A stretch of 64,000 bases of DNA. It comes from Thermodesulfobacteriota bacterium. Lineage in GTDB: Bacteria > Desulfobacterota > WTBG01 > CAIYCZ01 > CAIRTM01. A program made the translations under genes and the position numbers. Within the stretch, counting starts at the first letter, position 1; each line of letters begins with the position of its first letter. The notes beneath the pieces are model-generated. The model was not told the DNA's origin. It worked only from the letters and a program-made list of their open reading frames with translations, and did no database searches. Below, piece by piece: positions 24,257 to 32,921 of the stretch. The DNA lies in the NCBI GenBank assembly GCA_028278025.1, contig JANQFE010000150.1:1-64000 (forward strand). Direction: 5' to 3'.

Positions 24257-26443
24257 TTATTGCAACTCCCTGAATCTCAAATAAAATGTGGTTCCTTTGC
24301 CCTCTTCACTCTCAAACGTGAGGGTTCCCCCGTTGGCCTCCGCCATGTTCTTGGATACAGCCAGTCCTAAACCGATACCTTTTGCCTTGGTAGTAAAAAG
24401 CGGTTCGAAAATTTTATCCATATTTTGTTCAGGTATCCCGCAGCCGTCATCAGCAAATACCACCTCAGCACTGTGATCCGCTACTCGCGTTGAAACAGTC
24501 AGCGTACCCCCATCTTCCATAGACTGCACAGCGTTTGAAACAAGATTAATTAATATCTGGGAAACCTGTGTGGGATCAACAGATAGCCGGGATATACCTT
24601 CAGCAAAATATGTCATTACCGAGATATTATCAGGAATTAAAGACTTTGACAATACTTCCCTTACCAGTTTATTTATTTCAACATCTGTGCGAATGGGCAT
24701 CCTGTCCCGAGTATAATCAAGCAGATCCGAAATAATCTTATTAGCTGTACTAATCTCCTGGTTGATTATATTAACGTTTTCTTTGATGGCATCATCAGCA
24801 TAGCCCTTCAGCTTCATTGTGAAAAAATAAATAGCATTTTTAATCACACCCAGGGGGTTGCGGAGCTCATGACTGACACTGCTTGCCAGTTCTCCAAGCA
24901 CAGCAAACTTTTCTTTACGAACCAGCTCTGCATGAGCCTTTTTAAGTGCTTTGGTTCTCTGTTCCACTTTGATTTCAAGGTTGTTTCGTGCTTCTTCAAG
25001 CTCAATAGCATATTTTTGCAGGTCCTGTTCAGCCTTCTTTCGTCTGGTAATATCTCTGTCGGCACCGCGAAATCCTAAAAGTTTCCCCTGTTTCGATAAA
25101 AGGGGAGCCCCATTTGTTTCCAATACAATGGGAACACCGTTTTTATGAAGGCTTATCCTCTCAAGATTCGTAAAAGGCTGTCTGTTGTCTGCGATCGTTT
25201 GTAATGCTGTTTTAAGTTTTGTGATACTGTCATCTGGCATGACATCAAAAATAGTTTTTCCCAGAAGTTCATCAGGAGTATAACCCAGAATCCGTTCAGC
25301 TGTCGGACTTACATAGATAAACTGGTAATCTGAATCAATTTCCCATATTACATCACTTATGGTTTCAACTATCCCTCTCAATTTTTGCTCGGACAGCGTC
25401 AGCTCTTCTGTGCGGTGTTTTACCATAGCATCCAGTTCTATATTCCAGCGGTTAATACCATAAATAATGATGAATGATGTTAAAGCAACGGCAATCAATA
25501 AAATAAGGGCCGCCAGAGCAAATTGAACTGAAAAAGGTTTTAACATGTTGCTAAGCACTTCTTCAGGTGTCTCAATAATCATGGACCAGGTCTGATCAAT
25601 GACTTTTATGGGGTATGATACAGCGGTAGTCCTTATCCCATCCGGTGATATGTAATCTCCTTTAAATACCTTTCCTGCTTTAACCTCATCAAAAAAACGC
25701 TTGAACGCCGGATCGATATTTTTTTCCTGGGAAGTAATTTTGCCTGATCGTAGCTTTTTGGGATCGCATAAAATATTGCCACCTGAATCAATCACGCAAG
25801 ATTGCCATTCCGATGTTTCTATAGGGAAAAATCCTTTTATTAATTCATCAACCTTGACAATAAACGTCACTGCGCCGATAAATTCAGCAGTATGAGAAAA
25901 AACCGGCATAGCGATAGTTATTCCTTTCTGTTCCGTATCAAATTCCTTAAACTTTACAAATTCAAATACCGTCTCACTTCTCTTTAAAACCTTTACTTTT
26001 TTGAAAAATTCCCTGAATGAAAAGTTTGCACCCTCAAGCTGGGGGGCCTTTACTGCAATTCTAATAACCCCACGGGCATCCAAAAGACCTATATCACTAA
26101 CATCAAGTTCCTGCAGATAAGTAAATTTGTCTTTAATTATTCTTCTGCTTTCCGGCAGATTAAAATCCTTTATATAATGGCTCCGTGAAAGGTATTCCAG
26201 TTCCTTTATTAAAAACTTCACATTCTGCTCAATGCTTACAGCGGTCTGCTTAGCCACGACTATCTGCTGGTTTGCAAACTGTTCCTTTATCATTGTTAAG
26301 GCATCGTTATATGTCCGGTAAATAACGATAGCCAGGCCGATTACTGCAACAAAATATACAAACGGAAAAATAACCTTGAAGTTTTTTTGAATCTTGCTTT
26401 TTAAAAAAGCTCTCAGCGGGTTTAGCTTGATATGAAAATTCAT
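24257..26443 (-). CDS. Sensor histidine kinase (Cache, PAS)
   Basis: A 728-residue membrane kinase: a helix at about 25-45, a periplasmic double-Cache sensor domain up to about 300, a second helix (LAALILLIAVALTSFII), a PAS domain (SDVIWEIDSDYQFIYVSP to DITRRKKAEQ, about 355-475), a coiled coil, the phosphoacceptor box SHELRNPLGVIKNA near 520, and a HATPase domain with DDGCGIP, GIGLGLAVSKNMAEANGG. It should phosphorylate the response regulator encoded right behind it. The domain set resembles kinases sensing small carboxylates or redox compounds; the ligand is not evident. Confidence 0.93.
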   Translation of the reverse strand: MNFHIKLNPLRAFLKSKIQKNFKVIFPFVYFVAVIGLAIVIYRTYNDALTMIKEQFANQQIVVAKQTAVSIEQNVKFLIKELEYLSRSHYIKDFNLPESRRIIKDKFTYLQELDVSDIGLLDARGVIRIAVKAPQLEGANFSFREFFKKVKVLKRSETVFEFVKFKEFDTEQKGITIAMPVFSHTAEFIGAVTFIVKVDELIKGFFPIETSEWQSCVIDSGGNILCDPKKLRSGKITSQEKNIDPAFKRFFDEVKAGKVFKGDYISPDGIRTTAVSYPIKVIDQTWSMIIETPEEVLSNMLKPFSVQFALAALILLIAVALTSFIIIYGINRWNIELDAMVKHRTEELTLSEQKLRGIVETISDVIWEIDSDYQFIYVSPTAERILGYTPDELLGKTIFDVMPDDSITKLKTALQTIADNRQPFTNLERISLHKNGVPIVLETNGAPLLSKQGKLLGFRGADRDITRRKKAEQDLQKYAIELEEARNNLEIKVEQRTKALKKAHAELVRKEKFAVLGELASSVSHELRNPLGVIKNAIYFFTMKLKGYADDAIKENVNIINQEISTANKIISDLLDYTRDRMPIRTDVEINKLVREVLSKSLIPDNISVMTYFAEGISRLSVDPTQVSQILINLVSNAVQSMEDGGTLTVSTRVADHSAEVVFADDGCGIPEQNMDKIFEPLFTTKAKGIGLGLAVSKNMAEANGGTLTFESEEGKGTTFYLRFRELQ

Positions 26444-26647
26444 AACAAATTAATTGCTATATAAGTGTACTGTATCAATACTGTGTTGTAAAAGAAGGTA
26501 CCCTTATTGAAGAACATGCTTAGCATGCTAAATTTTATTATCTCTTAAAGGGCCATTTTTGTCAATACTTGATAGAATCTGTACTGCTGAAGTAGCCGTT
26601 CTACTAATTACTACATATTGTCGATTATGTAATTCGTTTCAATAGAT

Positions 26648-26677
26648 TTGACACATTAGTTGTTTTTTTGGTACTAT
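26648..26677 (+). promoter_or_regulatory. Sigma-70-type promoter for the sensor kinase gene at 26730
   Basis: TTGACA (26648-26653), an 18-base spacer and TACTAT (26672-26677) lie about 50 bp upstream of the kinase ATG. The -35 box is a perfect consensus match, the -10 box has one mismatch. The region 26444-26729 separates two divergent kinase genes. Confidence 0.5.
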
Positions 26678-26729
26678 GAGTAAATAGAAATATTATTTCA
26701 AATAGCTATAATACAAAAAAATATAAAAA

Positions 26730-28868
26730 ATGCCTGATTTAGAAAAAGAATACTTAAGAATCAGGGTTCGCATACTGGTGCCGGTTGTCATTGCTCTTAC
26801 GACAATCCTTGCAGTCTCCCTCTACAGCATCTACTGGCTTCAGCAACACAACATGTATGAGGATATAGAACATGAGATTAAAGAGGTTGAATCTCTATTC
26901 CCTACCTTTTTAAAGAACGAAAGTAATCTGCTTGCCGCTCAGCTTGACAATATTAAAAACAATAAAGATCTACAAGAGGCCTGGGCCGCCAAGGATAGAA
27001 AACTATTACTTCAATATGCCCTGCCGCCTTTCCAGTATCTAAAATCCAGCACTGACATTACACACTTTTATTTCATTAATATTGATAGATCCTGCTTTCT
27101 ACGCGTTCATAATCCTCCCCGTCATAGCGACATCCTTGACCGGTTCACTCTGTTCCAGGCAATACGCCAGGGTGAACCGGCCAGAGGAATAGAACTGGGA
27201 CCTTTTGGTACTTTTACCCTGCGTGTTGTGATTCCCTGGATAATCAACGGGAAACTTACAGGGTATCTTGAGCTAGGCAAGGAGGTTGACCATCTTGCCC
27301 CGGAACTTGAAAAAATACTCGGTGTAAAACTCTTCTTTACCATTGAAAAGAAGTATCTAGACCGTGAAAAATGGGAAGAAGGCTTGAAAATGATGGGTCA
27401 TTCCGGACGCTGGGACCAATTCAAAGACTTTGTTATTATATATAAGCCTCTCGATAAAATCCCGTCTGATCTTTCCAACATCTTTACATCTTCTGAACAA
27501 ATAAATGATGAATTAATTTTTGATTCTACCCTTGATGATATCGAATATCGCGGCGGATTCCTTTCCCTTCTTGATGCCGGCAGTCGGCATGTCGGTAATA
27601 TTATAATTCTCAATAATATAACTGACGAAAAAGCCTCAGCACGCACCTCGCTGATTACACAACTGATTATCTTCTCTATGGTCGCTGTTCTATTATTTAT
27701 CATTTTCTATACCTATATAAGCCGCATCGAGAACACTCTTATAAAAGCAAGCGATAATCTGCAACTGGAAATACAAGAACGCACAAATGCTGAAAATGCC
27801 CTGAGGGAAAGCGAGGAACGGTACCGTGCTATCGCCGAATCTACTCCAGATGCAATTATAACAACCAATAGTGCAACAAAAATACTATTGTGGAATAAAG
27901 CAGCCGAATCAATTTTTGGGTATACACAAAATGAAATAATCGGCAAGTCATCAAAAATACTTGTTCCTGAACGGGTACGGGAACTTGAAAAGCTCGGGGT
28001 AGAGCGGTCGGCAAAAACCGGCATTTCTGCTGTACTGGGAAAGACTGTTGAATCTGTCGGATTAAGAAAAGACGGCAGCGAGTTCCCAACAGAGGTTTCT
28101 CTTTCAAGCTGGTCATCCGGTGGTGAGGCATACTATGCGGCTATCATCCGGGACATAACCGAACGCAAAAAAGCCGAAGATGAGCTGGCAGCTACCCGTG
28201 ATGCGCTTTTTCGCAAAGAAAAACTGGCCGTGCTGGGACAACTGGCCGGAGGTCTTGGGCATGAACTGCGCAAGCCCCTTGCGGTAATAAAGAATGCCTG
28301 CTATTTTCTCAAATCAAAAAAAAGCATTATCACCGATAATGCTGTGAAAGACAACATAGATATCATTAATGCTGAAATTGAGCTGTGCAATACCATTATC
28401 TCTGATATCCTTGATTTTTCCCGTGTTAAAAAACCGGTAATGCAGCAAATAGGCCTTAACAAACTGCTCACCGATGCGTTATCCCGCATAATACTGCCGA
28501 GAAACATACATTTGGAAACTAATTTTACAAAAGATATAGAATCTGTTTTATGTGACCCTCTCCAAATCTCCCAGCTGTTTAATAATCTTATAGATAATGC
28601 CGTGCAGGCAATGCCTGACGGCGGGTCTCTTAAGATATATACTCACAAAAAAAACAATGCTATTGAAGTCGTTGTAGCCGATGACGGCTGCGGTATCCCC
28701 TCAGATAGACTTTCCCGGATTTTCGAGCCCCTGGTAACCGGCAAAGAAAGCGGTGTGGGCTTGGGACTGGCGATCTGCAAAAAGCTGGCTGAAGTAAATC
28801 ATGCAACCATTCTTGTTGAAAGTTCCGAAGGTAAGGGAAGTACTTTTACGTTAAGATTTGATATATAA
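26730..28868 (+). CDS. Sensor histidine kinase with large periplasmic domain and PAS
   Basis: A 712-residue kinase: membrane helix at 13-35, a periplasmic double-Cache-like domain (FYFINIDRSCFLRVHNPP, GKLTGYLELGKEVDHL) to about 300, helix near 310-332, a PAS domain (YRAIAESTPDAIITTNS to RDITERKKAEDEL, about 360-490), the phosphoacceptor GHELRKPLAVIKNACYFL near 510 and HATPase motifs DDGCGIPSD and GVGLGLAICKKLAEVN. The acceptor box has K where most kinases have N (HELRKP). The C-terminal half resembles the kinase encoded divergently at 24257, so the two are paralogs. No response regulator is adjacent on this strand. Confidence 0.92.
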   Translation: MPDLEKEYLRIRVRILVPVVIALTTILAVSLYSIYWLQQHNMYEDIEHEIKEVESLFPTFLKNESNLLAAQLDNIKNNKDLQEAWAAKDRKLLLQYALPPFQYLKSSTDITHFYFINIDRSCFLRVHNPPRHSDILDRFTLFQAIRQGEPARGIELGPFGTFTLRVVIPWIINGKLTGYLELGKEVDHLAPELEKILGVKLFFTIEKKYLDREKWEEGLKMMGHSGRWDQFKDFVIIYKPLDKIPSDLSNIFTSSEQINDELIFDSTLDDIEYRGGFLSLLDAGSRHVGNIIILNNITDEKASARTSLITQLIIFSMVAVLLFIIFYTYISRIENTLIKASDNLQLEIQERTNAENALRESEERYRAIAESTPDAIITTNSATKILLWNKAAESIFGYTQNEIIGKSSKILVPERVRELEKLGVERSAKTGISAVLGKTVESVGLRKDGSEFPTEVSLSSWSSGGEAYYAAIIRDITERKKAEDELAATRDALFRKEKLAVLGQLAGGLGHELRKPLAVIKNACYFLKSKKSIITDNAVKDNIDIINAEIELCNTIISDILDFSRVKKPVMQQIGLNKLLTDALSRIILPRNIHLETNFTKDIESVLCDPLQISQLFNNLIDNAVQAMPDGGSLKIYTHKKNNAIEVVVADDGCGIPSDRLSRIFEPLVTGKESGVGLGLAICKKLAEVNHATILVESSEGKGSTFTLRFDI

Positions 28869-28929
28869 ATATTTTTTTTATTAGGCCACTGCAGCGCTGC
28901 TGCACCATGTACAGACAAAAGGAATTTCC

Positions 28930-29253
28930 ATGAAAAATGGAATAAAAAATTGCTGGGAATACATGGAATGCGGCCGGGAACCGGACGGCAGGCATGCCGG
29001 AGATCAAGGTGTCTGTCCGGCAGCCATAGAACAAAGACTTGATGGTATCAATAGCGGAAAGAATGCCGGCCGCATATGCTGGCTGGTTGCGGGAACCTTC
29101 TGTCACGGAGAAACGCAAGGAACCTTTGCTCGAAAATTTTTCAATTGTAATCTCTGTTCCTTTTTTCAACAAGTCTCAAAAGATGAAGGGGCGAATTTGA
29201 TCTTAGAGACTGAATATCTGGATGAAGACTATAAAAAAAGCAGCAATACCTGA
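28930..29253 (+). CDS. Two-CW domain Cys-rich protein
   Basis: A 107-residue protein with the pattern NCWEYMECGREPDG at the start, VCPAA near 35 and a second ICW (RICWLVAGTFC) near 57, then NCNLCSFF. The two CW motifs with about eight Cys suggest a metal- or cluster-binding module. Small proteins of this kind are found in deltaproteobacteria, often next to signalling genes. It starts 61 bp after the kinase and may be cotranscribed. It has no export signal. Function unknown. Confidence 0.85.
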   Translation: MKNGIKNCWEYMECGREPDGRHAGDQGVCPAAIEQRLDGINSGKNAGRICWLVAGTFCHGETQGTFARKFFNCNLCSFFQQVSKDEGANLILETEYLDEDYKKSSNT

Positions 29254-29412
29254 TTCCTTTTTTTATTTATACCCTTTGGTTAATCTATTTCCTGCAATGG
29301 TAATGGATTTTTCTGGTGTTTAATGTTTTATTCAAAACAAACACTCTTTTTTGTTCTAACTTCCCCAACCCCGGCAGCATTATAACTGCCTGAGCTATTG
29401 AATCAAATAGTT

Positions 29413-31368
29413 TCACCTGTGGGGATCGTGACAGGCGCTGCACTCCGAGCCGTCTACCCCGTGGTGACTGTCAGGTGCTTCATCTAGTGATTCTAAACCC
29501 TGCTGCCTGAAACTTATTACTCTCCCGCCAATAGTAACCTCGGCACAATTGGTATCATCATCATTTCCAGGGCCCCAGTCATAACCATCCCATGATTGTC
29601 CGTGCCCATGACAGGTCTGACAGCCGTTGCAGTATGAATGCCAGTCATAGGCGCCCAGCCAGTTGGCATGACACTTAATGCACAGGCTCGCGCTGCTGCC
29701 CCAGTCAACCTCGGTACCGTTTATCGCAACAACCACACTGCCGGCAGTGCCGTAGGTATCCCAGGGAGGTCCGGTCCAGAGAGCACCAGGCCGCACGCCA
29801 TCATCAACAAAGGGGGTACCGTCAACAAAGTCGCGTATCATATAGGGGTTGCCCAGCGTATTGGTTGGGGTATAGGAACCATGTGAATCGTGACAGACCG
29901 TGCAGTCAAGCTCATATCCCGGGGCACCTGAGTAGCCTTCCCATCCGCGCTTGGAGTCCAGTCCATGGGGAGAGAATGTCCAGGTATAGTCAACATGCCA
30001 CACTTCATCAATGTGATTATAGGCGGTGCAGTTGTCAGGATCTATGCCCCGCATGGCAATTGAAGGCCCTGAAACATCGGGACCGATTCCCCCGGAAGGG
30101 AATCCCGGATCTTCCGGACCGATACCGCCGTAATGACAGCTCAGGCAGAAATCATTTATGACACCTGTCCAGGCCTGGGTCGTGTCGGCAGGATTGGCAA
30201 CAGGTGTATCCGCAGATGCGTTATGTGCACCATGACAGTTCAGACACTCTATCTTGGCCCCGCTCCAGGCCTGATCACCATCACTGATATCATGGTGACT
30301 GTTAACTTTACGCAGGGTGCCTTCATTACCAAAGCAGAAATCACCATACCACTCATCCCACTGCAGCGTACCGAGAAAACGGGTTGCTACATCTGGCGGT
30401 GAGTTACCGTTGCCGAACGGATCGAAAGGAGATGCGAGCCGCTGTGCGCCGTCATCATCATGACAGTTTGCACAGAAATCAGATAGATCAGGATCAGAGT
30501 TTAATTCATCCGCGTTAACAAAGCTGTAAATACTTCCGTCATCCGGATCTATAAGCTCTACGATACCGTCCATATGCGGTCCGACTCTGTGACAAACGCT
30601 GCAGGCGCTGTCAACGTCGGCACCATAGTGGGCGTGAAGCCCGGCATTGCCTTCAGGAAATTCTCCCGCTACGCCTCGTCGGCCGCCAACCGGCACACCG
30701 TCACCATTGTCCTGTACGGCACTGTGACATCCCGTGCAGCTCCCACCCCCGCCAGAGGGCAGAAAACCGCTTTGATGGGCATGGCAACCCGTACAGTTAG
30801 TACCAATAAAGTGCGAATAATCTCCTGTGCCATCATTAGTATGATAGTTTGTCTGGGTATGGCAGGCCTGACACACGCCGTTATAGGGCGGATTCCCGTC
30901 TGCGAAGGCAAAGTGCTCCGGGGTTTGCTGAAAAACAACCGGATTCAATACATCAGGCACAAAATCTGTTGATACTGCACTGCGAATCAGCTTCAGGTTA
31001 TAATCCGTTATGCCGGTGTGAGAATCAAAACTCTCCGAGCGGGCATGAGGATCATGACAGGTACTACAGTCTATGATGGTGCTGTTGTCATTGACCCCGT
31101 GATTGCCGATCTGGCTCATTGCTGCGGCCACCCCGGTGGGGTTATGGCAGGTCTTGCACAGCGCTTCCTGCTCCGCACCCCGCGGTACCGGCTCTATGCC
31201 AAAGTCCTGGGGCAACATATAGTGACACTGCAAACACTCCTCATCGTCAAAGGGATCGGTTACATGCGGCGGTTCAAAGTTAAACCTCGGCTGAGCCCAT
31301 ACACTCACCGGGACCAGCACTACCACAATGTTCACATATAGTATCAACAATATCCTGTTTTTTTTCAT
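29413..31368 (-). CDS. Exported 14-heme cytochrome c
   Basis: A 651-residue secreted protein with a signal peptide (cleavage near VWAQ) and 14 CxxCH motifs counted by eye, the first ECLQCH near residue 42 and the last CSACHDPHR at the very C-terminus. Hemes 1-5 lie in a region of about 200 residues nearly duplicated in the 1189-residue cytochrome at 32922. Between motifs are Gly/Asp-rich loops. A ribosome site GGGG precedes the ATG. It lies 22 bp downstream of the propeller gene, so both belong to one operon. Likely role: electron transfer in the periplasm or at the cell surface; the acceptor cannot be told. Confidence 0.92.
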   Translation of the reverse strand: MKKNRILLILYVNIVVVLVPVSVWAQPRFNFEPPHVTDPFDDEECLQCHYMLPQDFGIEPVPRGAEQEALCKTCHNPTGVAAAMSQIGNHGVNDNSTIIDCSTCHDPHARSESFDSHTGITDYNLKLIRSAVSTDFVPDVLNPVVFQQTPEHFAFADGNPPYNGVCQACHTQTNYHTNDGTGDYSHFIGTNCTGCHAHQSGFLPSGGGGSCTGCHSAVQDNGDGVPVGGRRGVAGEFPEGNAGLHAHYGADVDSACSVCHRVGPHMDGIVELIDPDDGSIYSFVNADELNSDPDLSDFCANCHDDDGAQRLASPFDPFGNGNSPPDVATRFLGTLQWDEWYGDFCFGNEGTLRKVNSHHDISDGDQAWSGAKIECLNCHGAHNASADTPVANPADTTQAWTGVINDFCLSCHYGGIGPEDPGFPSGGIGPDVSGPSIAMRGIDPDNCTAYNHIDEVWHVDYTWTFSPHGLDSKRGWEGYSGAPGYELDCTVCHDSHGSYTPTNTLGNPYMIRDFVDGTPFVDDGVRPGALWTGPPWDTYGTAGSVVVAINGTEVDWGSSASLCIKCHANWLGAYDWHSYCNGCQTCHGHGQSWDGYDWGPGNDDDTNCAEVTIGGRVISFRQQGLESLDEAPDSHHGVDGSECSACHDPHR

Positions 31369-31390
31369 ATTGTATCCCCTTCCCCGTCAA

Positions 31391-32821
31391 TTATGGAACG
31401 GGCATATACCCTACCGGCTGTATGTAGTACACATCTGAATAGGTCGTCTGTCCCAGACAGTCTGTGACCGTCATCCGGAATTCAAAGGGCCCCTGCCCCG
31501 CCATTGCCAGGGTGAGGTGAAAAATAACCGTATCCCACGCACCCAAATGCATTACGGTAACATCAGTTGATTCTATCCACTCTGTTTGACCATAGCCCCG
31601 GTACTGCCAGGTGCCGGTCGGCAGGTCGCTGCAGCACACCTTATCCTCAACATAGGCCAGCCCGCCTGACCAGATGCCCGCCATTACTTCTGAAGGAGCA
31701 CCGGAATCCTGCGACATCCAGATCCAGCCCAGAGGTGAATCTACAGACCTGACCGGACCAAAGTCAATCTGCGGTGGCTGGTCATCATTATTGTTACACG
31801 CGTCACAAGCATCTCCGATACCGTCTGCGTCAACATCTGCCTGGTCGGAATTGGCAACATCCGGACAGTTGTCAACATCCCCGCACACCCCGTCACCATC
31901 TATATCGTTATCAGGGTCATTGGGGCAGATCGGATAATCCATAGTGTAAATTATTTCTACCCGCTGATTGCCGCTGTTGGCAACAACCACCTCGGCCAGC
32001 GGTGTTACAAGCATGTCAAGGGGTACATTGAGATCTCCCGGCCCCGTACCAAAGCTGCCGTAGCTGTCTATAAAACTGCCGTTCTGGACATCAAGAATCT
32101 GTACCCTGTTGGCATAGCTGTCAAGAGCGTGCAGCCGTCCAATCCCGTCTATTGCTATGCTTTGCAGTTTCTTGAACTTGCCCTGCCAATCGGCCTGATC
32201 AACCAGCATTTCACCGTAGGTGCGTAAAAAATTTCCCTGAAGATCAAATACCTGCACCCGGGCATTGCCCTGGTCAGCCACGTAGAGCTCACCGTCCTTT
32301 ACCGCCACCGATACCGGAAAACTGAACTGCCCGTTGCCCGAGCCGGACGAGCCGACATTGCTGACCCACTGACCGTTTGCATCATACACCCGCACCGTAT
32401 TGTCCACACTGTCCGCAACGTAGAGGGTCCCGGAACCGTCCACTGCCAACTCGTTAGGCATCTGTACGCCCCCGGCACCAATCACCGATATCAGGTCCCC
32501 GGCAGGACTATACACCTCTACATTATCCCGACCGTTATTGCCCACATATATATTCCCCTGAGGGCCCACTGCCACACCCAGCGGACTGTCAAGGCCTTTA
32601 AGCTCACCGGTCAGGTTCAATTCCGCATCATACACAAACACTGAGCCCACCAGCGCATCACTGACATATATCGGAGTGCCGGTGGCCTGGGCCGCCCGGG
32701 TCGGATAGGTGTTGCTGTGGATTACCGTTAAATCTCCTGCCAGACAGACTGCAGACTGCAGTAACACTATAACCACTATTGCCTGACAGACACCAGCAGC
32801 CGTTATTCTTTGTTTGTTCAT
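31391..32821 (-). CDS. Secreted NHL-repeat propeller with thrombospondin type 3 calcium repeats
   Basis: About 476 residues with a signal peptide (AVCLAGD). Residues 35-290 form a six-bladed NHL propeller: repeated units such as DSPLGVAVGPQGNIYVGNNG and GTLYVADSVDNTVRVYD. Then comes a thrombospondin type 3 stretch rich in Asp (DPDNDIDGDGVCGD, DADGIGDACD) that should bind calcium, and a C-terminal Ig-like part. The ATG at 32821 has AGGTG upstream; an ATG at 32833 is also in frame. Encoded between two multiheme cytochromes, it is probably a surface protein that holds or shields them. Confidence 0.88.
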   Translation of the reverse strand: MNKQRITAAGVCQAIVVIVLLQSAVCLAGDLTVIHSNTYPTRAAQATGTPIYVSDALVGSVFVYDAELNLTGELKGLDSPLGVAVGPQGNIYVGNNGRDNVEVYSPAGDLISVIGAGGVQMPNELAVDGSGTLYVADSVDNTVRVYDANGQWVSNVGSSGSGNGQFSFPVSVAVKDGELYVADQGNARVQVFDLQGNFLRTYGEMLVDQADWQGKFKKLQSIAIDGIGRLHALDSYANRVQILDVQNGSFIDSYGSFGTGPGDLNVPLDMLVTPLAEVVVANSGNQRVEIIYTMDYPICPNDPDNDIDGDGVCGDVDNCPDVANSDQADVDADGIGDACDACNNNDDQPPQIDFGPVRSVDSPLGWIWMSQDSGAPSEVMAGIWSGGLAYVEDKVCCSDLPTGTWQYRGYGQTEWIESTDVTVMHLGAWDTVIFHLTLAMAGQGPFEFRMTVTDCLGQTTYSDVYYIQPVGYMPVP

Positions 32822-32921
32822 TTTACACCTCATCAGATAGTAGATAGTAAATAAGGTTTTTGGGGTTTTTGCTTTATTACTTCATGCTTTATTTGTCAAA
32901 AAGTATTGTTGTATTACACTT

